Part shown: piece by piece, positions 16,616-25,980 of the stretch
Layout of the letters: each line of letters opens with the position of its first letter
Numbering within the stretch: position 1 is the first letter of the stretch
From: T3Sed10-241 sp036796255
GTDB lineage: Bacteria; Bacteroidota; Bacteroidia; Flavobacteriales_D; Cryomorphaceae
Length of the DNA: 64,000 nt
Direction of reading: 5' to 3'
NCBI GenBank assembly: GCA_036796255.1
Contig: DAIRDH010000003.1
Coordinates: forward strand, 29,418 to 93,417
Position numbers and translations under genes: made by a program
The notes under the pieces: generated by a model
Told to the model about the DNA's origin: nothing
Databases searched by the model: none
Seen by the model: only the letters and a program-made list of their open reading frames with translations

Positions 16616-17199
16616 TGGATTATTCCGATTTAAAAGTGGCGGTTATCTACGGTTCATACCGCGAAAAGCGTCTTGGTATTCGCGCAGCAAATTTTGCGCA
16701 TGCCCATTTGCGGAAGCGATGTGAATCAACTTTGATTGATGCAAAGGAATGGAACCTTCCCATTCTGGATAAGATGCACAAAGAGTACCTAAGCGGCACA
16801 GCTCCTGAAGCCATGCAAAAGTTGTCGGAGATACTTGCTGGCAGTGATGCTTTCGTCTTTGTGACAGGTGAATACAACCACAGCATTCCACCAGGATTGA
16901 AGAATTTGATAGACCATTTCCAGAAGGAATACTTTTTTAAGCCCGCCGGCATACTGAGTTATTCGGCTGGTAGCTTTGGCGGAGTGCGGGTGGCTGTGCA
17001 CATGCGGGCGGTACTAGGCGAGCTTGGTATGGCCAGCATATCTGCCATGATGCCTATTCCCACTATAAAGCAAAGCATTGATGAGGAGGGGAGTGCCCAA
17101 GAAGAAAAAACCAATGGGCGCTTTTCGAAATTTGCTGATGAGCTGCTCTGGTATGCCAAAGCCCTGAAACGGGCCAGGATTGAAGGTACACCTTTCTAA
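16615..17199 (+). CDS. NADPH-dependent FMN reductase family protein
   Basis: A 194-aa flavodoxin-fold reductase. The phosphate-binding loop is seen as VIYGSYREKRLGIRAANF, and the FMN-contacting segments as TGEYNHSIPPGLKNLIDHF and YSAGSFGGVRVA. Family members reduce FMN, quinones or azo compounds with NAD(P)H. The ATG shares its A with the TAA of the LptD-like gene, so the two are translationally coupled, although no functional link is known. It is convergent with the OstA-like gene, and only 14 nt separate the stops. Confidence 0.9.
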   Translation: MDYSDLKVAVIYGSYREKRLGIRAANFAHAHLRKRCESTLIDAKEWNLPILDKMHKEYLSGTAPEAMQKLSEILAGSDAFVFVTGEYNHSIPPGLKNLIDHFQKEYFFKPAGILSYSAGSFGGVRVAVHMRAVLGELGMASISAMMPIPTIKQSIDEEGSAQEEKTNGRFSKFADELLWYAKALKRARIEGTPF

Positions 17200-17213
17200 A
17201 GACGCCTATAAAC

Positions 17214-18878
17214 TTACTCTACCTCTGTTCTGGTAAAAGCCACCTTTCGGAAAATGTCCATGCGGTCTTTGGGTCGTCGTTCATCTTGCCAGGTGAATCC
17301 ATCGAGTATCGCCTCATCCCTGTCAAACAAGTGAATAGGGATAAATTTGCCATCTGGATTCACTAAAAACCGGATGCGCTGCACCTTGCGGTCTTCAAGG
17401 AAGATGGCAATATTGCTGCACACCGCCTTGTTTACTCCAATGACTTTTTGCACAAGGATATACGCATCGATGGCCGTGGTGTCCCTCGATAGGGAATCAA
17501 TCGAGTCGGCTTGCTGGCTATCAGCATTGGTACTGCCCGTGGTGTCGGGCTTGTTTTTCACCCTGCTTTCTTCCATGGCGTAGTAAAGTGATTGGCCATT
17601 GCCGGCAATAAACACTTTATACAATTCATTTTTCTCAAAGTAACCGGTAAGCCGTCGGCCCTTGATTTGATTGTAGTTGGCAGTATCCACCTGATCTACC
17701 AGCATGGCATTGTTGTAAACCAAAAGTCGCTCCAGGCCCTCACTGCTGTTGATTACCTCCATGGTGTCGCCCGTTATCTGCAATGCGTCTGACCACAGTA
17801 CGGGTGAGTAATACATGTAGATCGTGCTGTCATTTTTCGCAAAGTACATGGAGTCGGCAGTACCTTGCATATCCTTTCGGAAAAAACGCGCCCCGCGGTA
17901 AGCAAAAAGTTTGTTGCCAAGCACAGGATCATCAATGGCGAGCAAAGTGTCAGCGTGCAAAAACAAAGAATCCTTCTGGTCGTATTGAATAAGCTCAGCA
18001 TCCACAGTTACAAGGCTGGTGTTCTTCGTTTGGTCGTAAAGCCCTATTTGACCTTTGATGATATACTGGTCGGTGGAGTCGATGATGCGTACATTTTGAT
18101 AAGCCCTGCCCAGGCCTTCCGTTCGCGAGTACCAAAGGCTGTCGCCCATAAGCACTTGCTTCTTGTTGTCGAGGTAGGCGTTTTCGTTAAATTGGGCAAT
18201 GTCATTGCGGGTGTCGTACCAGCCATTCTCGCAATAGATCGTATTTTCATCTGAATAGATGAATGTAGGGCCTTCAAAATAAGCCACTTCCGTGAAATTA
18301 TTGTAGTCCAGGCTGTCGGTTACAACCCTGTATTTGGGATTGATCAACACCACGCTGTCACGAAAGTAGAACATCTCGATGTTTGCCCTGTAGATGCCAT
18401 TGATTGAGGTGAGTTCATTTTGATTGACATTGGAATACATGCGCCCACCTTCGTAAAATATGGCCGTATTGGTCAAGCGGTTGTAATCCAAAATATCGGT
18501 AGTCAGGGTCATTTCCTTATCAATGAGTCTCACATTGTCACGCACTTTCACGAGGCGCGTATCGCCGTTGTAGTTGAGCTCTTCACTGAAAAGTTTAAGT
18601 GTATCGCCTTGATTGATACGCACATTCCCAAAGGCGTCAAGGCTATTGGTCGTATTGTACAGATAAGCACTGTCGCAATACATCAGGGCCCCCTGATGCC
18701 TGAAGCTTACATCGCCAATTAGCCGCTGCGCATCAATGCCCATGCGTTTGTCAAACTTAAGGTCCTTTGCCCCAAGCAATTCAATTTTATTCCGTTTTTG
18801 TTCTTGAGCGTTTGCCTGAGTCAGGTGTGTCAACACCGCGAATGCAATCAGAATAGATTTCAATACACTCCTTTTCAT
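17214..18878 (-). CDS. OstA/LptA-like periplasmic protein
   Basis: A 554-aa exported protein with OstA-like repeats, the fold that carries LPS across the periplasm in LptA and in the LptD N-terminus. The signal peptide runs from MKRSVLKSILIAF to QANAQ; a start 57 nt upstream would overlap purA and spoil this signal, so 18878 is chosen. Repeating strands such as DVSFRHQGALMYCDSAYLY and GNVRINQGDTLKLFSEELNY are typical. It is much longer than E. coli LptA (about 185 aa), as usual for Bacteroidota. It is the last gene of the rsh-fur-STAS-purA run. Confidence 0.85.
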   Translation of the reverse strand: MKRSVLKSILIAFAVLTHLTQANAQEQKRNKIELLGAKDLKFDKRMGIDAQRLIGDVSFRHQGALMYCDSAYLYNTTNSLDAFGNVRINQGDTLKLFSEELNYNGDTRLVKVRDNVRLIDKEMTLTTDILDYNRLTNTAIFYEGGRMYSNVNQNELTSINGIYRANIEMFYFRDSVVLINPKYRVVTDSLDYNNFTEVAYFEGPTFIYSDENTIYCENGWYDTRNDIAQFNENAYLDNKKQVLMGDSLWYSRTEGLGRAYQNVRIIDSTDQYIIKGQIGLYDQTKNTSLVTVDAELIQYDQKDSLFLHADTLLAIDDPVLGNKLFAYRGARFFRKDMQGTADSMYFAKNDSTIYMYYSPVLWSDALQITGDTMEVINSSEGLERLLVYNNAMLVDQVDTANYNQIKGRRLTGYFEKNELYKVFIAGNGQSLYYAMEESRVKNKPDTTGSTNADSQQADSIDSLSRDTTAIDAYILVQKVIGVNKAVCSNIAIFLEDRKVQRIRFLVNPDGKFIPIHLFDRDEAILDGFTWQDERRPKDRMDIFRKVAFTRTEVE

Positions 18879-18909
18879 AGCAAGCACATTGGCAATAACA
18901 ATGCCATGA

Positions 18910-20196
18910 CTAAGCCAATTGGACAGCGCGTACAATAGTTTGTTTTCGATCCGGACCTACGGATACCACCGTGATGGGCGTATCAAGGGCCTCTTCAAGA
19001 AATGAGATGTAATCACTCAGGGCTTCGGGAAAATTCGCCTCGTCATCAAGGCCCGTCAAATCGGTCTTCCAACCCGGCAAGGTTTTGTAAATCGGTGTGA
19101 GTTTGTCAATTTCCGCATCGTAGGGCAAGTAGTCTATCTCAGCACCTTTCCAAGAGTACGCTACGCAGACTTTGATTTCATCAAAAATAGAGAGCACATC
19201 TGCCTTCGTCATATTGAGTTGGGTAACGCCATTGATCATTATGGCGTACTTCAGCGCGGGCAGGTCGAGCCATCCGCAACGGCGCGGACGGCCTGTCGTC
19301 GCGCCAAATTCAGCGCCTTCTTTGCGCAGGCGCTCACCGGTATCATTCAGCAACTCTGTTGGGAAAGGTCCACTGCCTACCCGCGTGCAATAGGCTTTGA
19401 AAATACCGATTACCTCACCAATATTGCCGGGAGCAATGCCCAATCCTGTACAGGCTCCGGCTGCAATGGTGTTTGATGAAGTTACAAAAGGATAGCTTCC
19501 AAAATCAATGTCAAGAAGGCTTCCTTGTGCACCTTCGGCAAGTATATGCTTGCCTCTGCGTAGCTGCCTGTTGAGGTGATGCTCTGAATCAATTACTGTG
19601 AGTTCGCGAAGGCGCTCCACACTTTTCATCCAGGCTGTTTCTCGCTCGGTAATATCGAATTCAAAACCGTACTGCTCCAGAATCTTGAAATGCTTTGCCT
19701 TCAAGTTTTCATACCGCTCTTGAAAATCATCCGCAAAGAGGTCACCAACGCGCAATCCATTGCGGCCAGTCTTGTCCATGTAGGTGGGGCCTATTCCCTT
19801 CAGGGTACTGCCAATTTTTTTCTTGCCTTTCTCAGCTTCAGAGGCTGAGTCTAGCACGCTATGGGTAGGAAGTATCAGGTGCGCCTTTCGCGAAAGCTGT
19901 AACTGTACGTTTACATTCACGCCCATTTTTTCAAGCGCTTCTATTTCCTTGGCTAAGATTACCGGGTCAATCACCACGCCGTTGCCCACCACATTTTCTT
20001 TTCCCACGTGAAATATTCCGGAAGGAATGGTATGCAGTACGTGCTTGATTCCGTTAAACTCGAGGGTATGGCCTGCATTTGGCCCTCCTTGAAAACGGGC
20101 AATAATATCATAACGTGGCGTGAGTACATCCACAATTTTTCCTTTTCCCTCATCACCCCACTGGAGTCCGAGAAGTACATCTACCTTGTTTTGCAT
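18910..20196 (-). CDS. purA: Adenylosuccinate synthase
   Basis: Joins IMP and aspartate using GTP, the first committed step to AMP. At 428 aa it is full length. The GTP-binding and catalytic start GLQWGDEGKGKIVD is at the N-terminus, followed by FQGGPNAGHT, GIGPTYMDKTGR, AEGAQGSLLDIDFGSYP and TTGRPRRCGW. The ATG at 20196 gives the standard beginning; a start 24 nt upstream would overlap the STAS gene. It lies only 4 nt after the STAS stop and is very likely co-transcribed. Confidence 0.97.
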   Translation of the reverse strand: MQNKVDVLLGLQWGDEGKGKIVDVLTPRYDIIARFQGGPNAGHTLEFNGIKHVLHTIPSGIFHVGKENVVGNGVVIDPVILAKEIEALEKMGVNVNVQLQLSRKAHLILPTHSVLDSASEAEKGKKKIGSTLKGIGPTYMDKTGRNGLRVGDLFADDFQERYENLKAKHFKILEQYGFEFDITERETAWMKSVERLRELTVIDSEHHLNRQLRRGKHILAEGAQGSLLDIDFGSYPFVTSSNTIAAGACTGLGIAPGNIGEVIGIFKAYCTRVGSGPFPTELLNDTGERLRKEGAEFGATTGRPRRCGWLDLPALKYAIMINGVTQLNMTKADVLSIFDEIKVCVAYSWKGAEIDYLPYDAEIDKLTPIYKTLPGWKTDLTGLDDEANFPEALSDYISFLEEALDTPITVVSVGPDRKQTIVRAVQLA

Positions 20197-20200
20197 GAGG

Positions 20201-20557
20201 CTATTGGGCAGTTTGGTCAAAAAATGAAAAAGCTTCGGCTCTCGTATCTTTCATGGTGAAAACGCTGTTGAGTTTTGTAACAGCAAACAGTGCCATGATG
20301 CGCGGTTTAGCGCCAGAAATGACCGCTTCACCACCGTTATTGCGGGCCTTGTTCATTAAGTTTATGAGAATATTCAACCCGGTCGAATTCATGTACTCCA
20401 ATTCGGAGAGGTCAATTACAAATTTGTGCGTGCCTTCAGCGAGCTCTTCCTCTATTTCTACACTTATTTCGACGGCCTCGGCTTTGTCAACAAGCTTGCC
20501 TTCCATAGAAAGAATGGCGAGGTCAGCGTCTTTAATAAATTGGTATGAAAATGCCAT
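20201..20557 (-). CDS. STAS-domain protein, anti-sigma-factor-antagonist-like
   Basis: A 118-aa single STAS domain of the SpoIIAA/RsbV type. The expected phosphorylation site is in YMNSTGLNIL, with Ser58 and Thr59 preceding Gly60 (DSSGL in classic members). Such proteins switch partners depending on phosphorylation by an HPK-like kinase. No anti-sigma kinase or SpoIIE phosphatase lies beside it; the nearest kinase-like gene is SiaB at 28323, which normally acts on SiaC. It sits between the Fur-family gene and purA with short gaps. Its partner is unknown. Confidence 0.88.
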   Translation of the reverse strand: MAFSYQFIKDADLAILSMEGKLVDKAEAVEISVEIEEELAEGTHKFVIDLSELEYMNSTGLNILINLMNKARNNGGEAVISGAKPRIMALFAVTKLNSVFTMKDTRAEAFSFFDQTAQ

Positions 20558-20587
20558 GGTGGAGTGGTGTGATTGGAAATGTTGATT

Positions 20588-21073
20588 TTATGTATTGGAT
20601 TCAGTTGGTGTGACTGGCGAATTGCTGCCCTTATCCCCATTGCGAACAGCGTAAAAGTACAAGCTATGGTGCATAACTTTCACATCAAAGATTTCCTCAA
20701 TGGTCTTTTTAATGGTTTCGATGCGTGGATCACAAAATTCGAGGACCTCACCAGTATCCGTGCAAATCACGTGGTCGTGCTGTTTAAACTCATGCGATTT
20801 CTCAAATTGCGCAAGGTTCTTGCCAAATTGGTGCTTGCGCACAAGATTGCACGCAAGTAGCAGGTCGATGGTATTGTAAAGTGTAGCGCGACTCACTCTG
20901 TAGTTCTTGTTCTTCATCTGTATGTAGAGTGACTCTACATCAAAGTGACCCTCGTAGGCATAAATCTCATGAAGGATAGCGAAGCGCTCCGGCGTTTTGC
21001 GGTGCCCGTTTTGCTCAAGGTATGCCGAGAAAATTTGCTTGACTTTATTTTGGGTCTCGAAGTTGATTATCAT
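20588..21073 (-). CDS. Fur-family transcriptional regulator
   Basis: A 161-aa metal- or peroxide-responsive repressor. The winged-helix DNA-binding domain includes RKTPERFAILHEIYAYEGHFDVESLY and the recognition segment RVSRATLYNTIDLLL. The dimer domain has the HDHVICTDTGEVLEFCD block with the sensing histidines. The first CxxC pair of classic Fur is reduced to one Cys, as in many Bacteroidota members, so the structural zinc site may be missing. The start at 21073 is preferred over one 18 nt upstream. Fur, Zur or PerR identity is not decidable. It could act on the palindrome at 3810-3826, but this is untested. Confidence 0.9.
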   Translation of the reverse strand: MIINFETQNKVKQIFSAYLEQNGHRKTPERFAILHEIYAYEGHFDVESLYIQMKNKNYRVSRATLYNTIDLLLACNLVRKHQFGKNLAQFEKSHEFKQHDHVICTDTGEVLEFCDPRIETIKKTIEEIFDVKVMHHSLYFYAVRNGDKGSNSPVTPTESNT

Positions 21074-21088
21074 TACAAAACTAAAGGA

Positions 21089-21096
21089 CAAAATTA
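21089..21096 (-). promoter_or_regulatory. Candidate -7 element for the Fur-family gene
   Basis: On the minus strand this reads TAATTTTG, a full match to TAnnTTTG, placed 15 nt before the preferred ATG at 21073. No convincing -33 TTG is visible. A second match, TAGTTTTG (21076-21083), is too close to the start codon to serve. Confidence 0.4.
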
Positions 21097-21132
21097 AATA
21101 AATCGAGGGATTATGATGCTTAAAGGCAATAT

Positions 21133-23352
21133 TTAGTTTTGCTCATTGTGGCTTTCACTGCGGTTTACAGTTAACACTCCCTGCACCTTACGCAGACGGT
21201 TCATAAGGCTGTTCAAATGGTCAGTATCGTACACATAGACGCTAACCCTTCCGTCAAATACACCATCGTTGCTTTCGAAACTGATTGCGCGCATATTGAC
21301 GTTCAAATCGGTTGAGATGGCTTGCGTAATGTTATTCACCAGGCCTATGTCGTCAATTCCTTTAAAAATCAGGTCAGCTACAAATTCTTTTTCCTTCTGG
21401 CTCTGCCATTTTGCTTTAATTACCCGGTAAGCGTAATTAGAGCGCAGCTGGACAGCATTCGGACAATTGGTCCGGTGTATTTTTATACCATCGCTGATGG
21501 TCACAAAACCAAATACATCATCGCCGGGAATGGGATTGCAGCAGTTGGCGATTTTGTAGGGCACATCCATCTCATCATCACCGATGAAGAGGGTATCTTT
21601 TGGTATTTTTGTTCCACTTTTTTCGGTTTTAACAGGAGCTGCTTCCTCGGCTTGCCGCTTGTGGTCAAAAATGATGCTGCCATTGTCGATCTGGTAGCCC
21701 TTTAGTTTTTTGAGGCTCACCTTCCCTTTGGCAATATCCTGGTACAAATCCGTAGCCGACTTGTAGTTGTAGAGCTGCTCAAGTTCCGACACGTTTTTAG
21801 AATTGAAGTCGGCGCCCATACTCTTAAACTTGCGCTGCACGATCTCCCGGCCCAGGCTGGCTACTTTTTTTTGCTCTTCTTTAAGCGCTTGCTTAATTTT
21901 TGATTTGGCCTTGGCCGTAACTACATAGTTTAGCCAGTCTTCTTTGGCTTTTTGCTTTTTTGAAGTAAGGATTTCAATCTGATCGCCGCTTTTGAGCTTA
22001 TGGCTCAGGGGCACAAGTTTTTGATTCACCTTGGCGCCAATGCAAGCCTCACCCACCTGCGAGTGGATTTCGAAGGCAAAGTCTAGTGCAGTTGCACCGG
22101 CCGGCAAGTTTTTCAGGTCACCGTTTGGTGTAAACACGATAATCTCGTCCGCAAAAAGGTCGAGCTTAAAGTCGTCAATAAAGTCAATGGCAGCGCTGTT
22201 GTTGCTCTCAAGCATTTCGCGTATGCGACTTAACCAGTGGTCGAGGCTTGACTCGCCTTCGAGCTTGTCCTTGTACTTCCAATGCGCGGCATATCCCATT
22301 TCAGCGATTTCGTCCATGCGCTTGGTGCGAATCTGTACTTCAACCCATTTGCCAGTGGGGCTCATCACTGTGGTGTGCAATGATTCATAGCCATTTCCTT
22401 TAGGCGTGCTTATCCAGTCGCGAAGCCTGTCAGGATTGGGTTGGTAAAAGTCGGTAACCATGGAGTACACTTTCCAGCATTCTGCTTTCTCCCGCTCCAG
22501 TGGTGTGTTTAAAATGATGCGAATTGCAAAAAGGTCGTAGATTTCTTCAAATGGAATTCCTTTGCGGTACACCTTGTTCCAAATACTTGAAATCGATTTT
22601 GGCCTGCTCTTGATTTGATAATCGAATCCTTCCGCATCAAGTGCACGTGTTATAGGCAAGGTAAATCGGTTTATAAAGCGTGTTCGTACGGCTTGACCTT
22701 TCTTAAGGTTGTTGACGATTTCCGCGTATTGATCCGGCTCGGTGTATTTAAGCGCAAGGTCTTCAAGCTCACTCTTGATACTGTAAAGCCCAAGTCGGTG
22801 TGCGAGCGGAGCAAACATGTACTGCGTTTCGCTTGCAATTTTCAGCTGCTTGTCACGGCGCATGGACTCCAGGGTGCGCATGTTGTGCAGCCTGTCTGCC
22901 AATTTGATCAGGATCACCCGCACATCGTCGCTCAGGGTGAGCAACATTTTCTTAAAGTTCTCGGCCTGGAGGCTTACGGTATTGTCAAAAATGTCCGAAA
23001 TCTTTGTGAGCCCGTCAATAATTTGCCTCACCTTCGGCCCAAAGAGGTGCTCTACATCTTCCAGCGTCATTTCTGTATCCTCCACAGTATCATGGAGAAG
23101 GGCGGCTATAATGGCCGTGGTACCCAGTCCTATTTCCTCTGCCACAATGCGGGCCACAGCGATAGGGTGGTATATATAGGGCTCACCACTCTTACGGCGC
23201 ATGTCTTTGTGGGCGTCGAGGGCTACATCGAAAGCTTTCCTAATGAGCTTTTTATCTCCCTGCGCTTTTGAATACTTTGCCACCCTCAGCAAGCTGCGGT
23301 AACTGGTGAGAATTTCTCGTTTCTCTTTTTCTAAGTCGATGTTCAACTCCAT
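21133..23352 (-). CDS. Bifunctional (p)ppGpp synthetase/hydrolase, RelA/SpoT family
   Basis: A 739-aa long RSH enzyme controlling the stringent response. In order: an HD hydrolase domain (YIYHPIAVARIV and LLHDTVEDT, the HDxxED motif, about residues 50-160) that looks intact; a synthetase domain (about 240-350, RPKSISSIWNKV, IYDLFAIRIIL, YESLHTTV); a TGS domain (VFTPNGDLKNLPAGATALDF); a zinc-finger-like part (IANCCNPIPGDDVFGF); and a C-terminal ACT domain. Intact HD and synthetase motifs suggest both activities. The stop lies 59 nt before the Fur-family gene. Confidence 0.95.
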   Translation of the reverse strand: MELNIDLEKEKREILTSYRSLLRVAKYSKAQGDKKLIRKAFDVALDAHKDMRRKSGEPYIYHPIAVARIVAEEIGLGTTAIIAALLHDTVEDTEMTLEDVEHLFGPKVRQIIDGLTKISDIFDNTVSLQAENFKKMLLTLSDDVRVILIKLADRLHNMRTLESMRRDKQLKIASETQYMFAPLAHRLGLYSIKSELEDLALKYTEPDQYAEIVNNLKKGQAVRTRFINRFTLPITRALDAEGFDYQIKSRPKSISSIWNKVYRKGIPFEEIYDLFAIRIILNTPLEREKAECWKVYSMVTDFYQPNPDRLRDWISTPKGNGYESLHTTVMSPTGKWVEVQIRTKRMDEIAEMGYAAHWKYKDKLEGESSLDHWLSRIREMLESNNSAAIDFIDDFKLDLFADEIIVFTPNGDLKNLPAGATALDFAFEIHSQVGEACIGAKVNQKLVPLSHKLKSGDQIEILTSKKQKAKEDWLNYVVTAKAKSKIKQALKEEQKKVASLGREIVQRKFKSMGADFNSKNVSELEQLYNYKSATDLYQDIAKGKVSLKKLKGYQIDNGSIIFDHKRQAEEAAPVKTEKSGTKIPKDTLFIGDDEMDVPYKIANCCNPIPGDDVFGFVTISDGIKIHRTNCPNAVQLRSNYAYRVIKAKWQSQKEKEFVADLIFKGIDDIGLVNNITQAISTDLNVNMRAISFESNDGVFDGRVSVYVYDTDHLNSLMNRLRKVQGVLTVNRSESHNEQN

Positions 23353-23373
23353 CTATGCAGATTTCGCTGTGGG

Positions 23374-24648
23374 TTATTTAGCGGGAAGCACCTTACTTCG
23401 CACCTCACCAAAACCAATTTTCAAGCCATCTTTAGAGCAGCTGCCTCGCATCACCACCGTGTCGCCATCATTGATGAACTTGCGCTCACTGCCATCTTTG
23501 AGCTTGACTGGCTTGCTGCCGCGCCATGATATCTCCAGCATAGATCCATAGCTCTCAGGGGTCTTTCCGGAAATGGTTCCGCTGGCCAACATATCGCCGC
23601 AACGGATGTTGCAGCCACCGACGGTATGGTGCGCAAGTTGCTGGCTCATATTCCAATACATGTATTTGTAGTTGGAATTGCATACGGTATTTTCTTCACC
23701 ACCTTCCGGTAAAATGGATACTGTAAGATCTATATCGATATTCTTGTCGCCATCGTATTGCAAATAGGGGAGTACCGGAGGATCTTGTTTAGGGCCTTTG
23801 GTTCGGAAGGGCTCCAAAGCGTCCAAACTAACTACCCAGGGAGAAATGCTGGATGCAAAGTTTTTTGCCAGGAATGGACCGAGGGGTACGTATTCCCACT
23901 TTTGAATGTCGCGCGCCGACCAGTCGTTGAAAAGCACCATTCCAAATATAAAATCCTCTGCCTCTTCAGTATTGATGCGCTCGCCGAGCGGTTTTCCGTC
24001 AAAAGTGATAAAGGCGAGCTCGAGCTCAAAGTCCAAAAGTTTGCTGGGGCCAAATACTGGAGGCTCATGGTCGTCGGGGCGGGTTTGGCCCATGGGCCTT
24101 CGCACCGGTGCACCTGAAACCACGATGCTCGAACTGCGGCCGTGGTAGGCAACGGGAAGGTGTCGCCAGTTGGGGAGCAGGGCATTGTCGGGGTCGCGAA
24201 ACATGGTACCCACATTGGTGGCATGTTCTATGCTGGAGTAAAAGTCGGTGTAGTCGCCCACTTGCAACGGCATCAGCATTTCAACCGATGCCATGGGCTT
24301 CATTACTTGCTTGATGTGTTCCGAATTATCGCGAAGTGCGGAATTTTCGGCATCGAGCAGTTCGGCAAGGGCATTGCGCAAATTGCGCGAAGCGGTCTTG
24401 CCTTTTTTCATCAGAGAATTTAAATAGGGCCCTTCGAAATGGGCCACATCAAATCCGAGTGCCTCCAGGTAGCCCAGCTTTTGCAGCCAGCACAGGTCGA
24501 GTACGTGCTCGCCGATCGCCACGCAGGCATGGTGGGCTGTATTGGTGTCTTTGTATATACCGAAAGGCAAATTTTGAATAGGGAAGTCGGAGCCCGCAGG
24601 CACATCTACCCATGATTTTCGATTAGGGTCATTTGCGCTTATAATCAT
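23374..24648 (-). CDS. fahA: Fumarylacetoacetase
   Basis: Hydrolyses fumarylacetoacetate to fumarate and acetoacetate, the last step of tyrosine/homogentisate breakdown. It is 424 aa with the SH3-like N-terminal part (PIQNLPFGIY) and the catalytic domain. Active-site segments visible are DFYSSIEHATNVGTMFRDPD, LPVAYHGRSSSIVVSG, DFELELAF and LFNDWSARDIQKWEYVPLGP (the Ca2+ and catalytic regions). The other tyrosine-degradation genes are not in the window. It lies between glyA (13 nt) and rsh (21 nt) on the same strand. Confidence 0.95.
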   Translation of the reverse strand: MIISANDPNRKSWVDVPAGSDFPIQNLPFGIYKDTNTAHHACVAIGEHVLDLCWLQKLGYLEALGFDVAHFEGPYLNSLMKKGKTASRNLRNALAELLDAENSALRDNSEHIKQVMKPMASVEMLMPLQVGDYTDFYSSIEHATNVGTMFRDPDNALLPNWRHLPVAYHGRSSSIVVSGAPVRRPMGQTRPDDHEPPVFGPSKLLDFELELAFITFDGKPLGERINTEEAEDFIFGMVLFNDWSARDIQKWEYVPLGPFLAKNFASSISPWVVSLDALEPFRTKGPKQDPPVLPYLQYDGDKNIDIDLTVSILPEGGEENTVCNSNYKYMYWNMSQQLAHHTVGGCNIRCGDMLASGTISGKTPESYGSMLEISWRGSKPVKLKDGSERKFINDGDTVVMRGSCSKDGLKIGFGEVRSKVLPAK

Positions 24649-24661
24649 TTAGTAGTGTCTT

Positions 24662-25948
24662 TTAAGCGTTTATTGTCTCCGCAAAGAGGGAGAAACCTTG
24701 CATCATGGCGTGCACTTGCGTTTTTATATGTTCAAGCGCAACTTCATCTTCGCGGTGCATCAGTGCCCTGTCAATAAGTTCAACAATCGGTTCCATGTGT
24801 TGCTCAGTGAGTCCGCGGGTGGTAATGGCCGGCGTACCTATGCGCATTCCACTCGTAACGAATGGCGACTTGTCGTCAAATGGAACCATGTTCTTATTGA
24901 CTGTTATATCGACCTTGATCAAGGTGTTTTCAGCCTCTTTTCCGGTAATGTTTTTAGAACGCAGGTCAATCAGCATGCTGTGGTTGTCGGTGCCGCCTGA
25001 TATCAGGTGGTAGCCGCGATCAACGAATGCCTTGGCCATGGCCTGTGCATTGGCAATGACCTGCTTGCCATATAGCTTGAATTCGCCGCTAAGCGCCTCA
25101 CCGAAAGCTACCGCTTTGGAAGCGATCACGTGCTCGAGGGGTCCTCCTTGCGTACCTGGAAATACTGCCGAGTCGAGCAGTGCCGACATAGGACGTATTT
25201 CGCCTTTGGGATTCTTAATGCCAAAAGGGTTGTCGAAATCCTGTCCCATCATGATGATGCCTCCGCGCGGACCGCGAAGGGTTTTGTGCGTGGTGCTGGT
25301 CACGATGTGGCAGTGCGGTAAAGGATCGTTGAGGATTCCTGCGGCGATCAGTCCACTTGGGTGCGAAATGTCGGCAAGCAGCAGGGCTCCTATACTATCC
25401 GCTATTTCGCGAAGGCGGGCGTAATCCCAATCGCGGCTGTATGCCGATGCACCACAGATGAGCAATTTCGGTTTTTCAACTTTCGCGCTTTCAGCGAGTT
25501 TGTCGTAATCGATGCGGCCTGTTTCTTTTTCTACACCGTAAAAGCTAGGCTGGTATAGTTTTCCTGAAAAGTTGACCGGAGAGCCATGTGTAAGGTGACC
25601 ACCGTGGCTCAGGTCGAAGCCCATAATTTTATCACCGGGTTGCAATACTGCCAGCATTACAGCGGCATTTGCCTGGGCTCCACTGTGCGGCTGCACATTG
25701 GCCCATGCAGCCCCAAAGAGTTGCTTTAGCCGATCAATAGCCAACGTTTCGGTTTGGTCTACAAATTCGCAACCACCGTAATAACGTTTACCGGGAAGCC
25801 CTTCAGCATATTTGTTGGTCATTACGGAGCCCATGGCTTCCATAACCTGATTGCTTACAAAGTTTTCAGAGGCAATGAGTTCGATGCCCTCAGTTTGGCG
25901 TTGTTTTTCTAAGGCAATGATGTCAAAAACGGCGGTATCTCTTTTCAT
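24662..25948 (-). CDS. glyA: Serine hydroxymethyltransferase
   Basis: PLP enzyme converting serine and tetrahydrofolate to glycine and 5,10-methylene-THF. At 428 aa it is full length. The internal-aldimine lysine is in TSTTHKTLRGPRGG, and other blocks are LIASENFVS, GLPGKRYYGGCEFVD, ADISHPSGLIA and SGGTDNHSMLIDLR. A start 36 nt upstream is open, but ATG 25948 gives the usual N-terminus and lies 25 nt after a -7 element. It is first in the run ending at the OstA-like gene. Confidence 0.97.
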   Translation of the reverse strand: MKRDTAVFDIIALEKQRQTEGIELIASENFVSNQVMEAMGSVMTNKYAEGLPGKRYYGGCEFVDQTETLAIDRLKQLFGAAWANVQPHSGAQANAAVMLAVLQPGDKIMGFDLSHGGHLTHGSPVNFSGKLYQPSFYGVEKETGRIDYDKLAESAKVEKPKLLICGASAYSRDWDYARLREIADSIGALLLADISHPSGLIAAGILNDPLPHCHIVTSTTHKTLRGPRGGIIMMGQDFDNPFGIKNPKGEIRPMSALLDSAVFPGTQGGPLEHVIASKAVAFGEALSGEFKLYGKQVIANAQAMAKAFVDRGYHLISGGTDNHSMLIDLRSKNITGKEAENTLIKVDITVNKNMVPFDDKSPFVTSGMRIGTPAITTRGLTEQHMEPIVELIDRALMHREDEVALEHIKTQVHAMMQGFSLFAETINA

Positions 25949-25972
25949 ATGTTGGTTTTCTTTGGCAAGTTG

Positions 25973-25980
25973 CAAAATTA
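25973..25980 (-). promoter_or_regulatory. Candidate -7 element for glyA
   Basis: The minus strand reads TAATTTTG here, a full match to TAnnTTTG. A TTG lies 15 nt further upstream, closer than the usual spacing. This would give a leader of roughly 18 nt to the glyA ATG. Confidence 0.4.
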
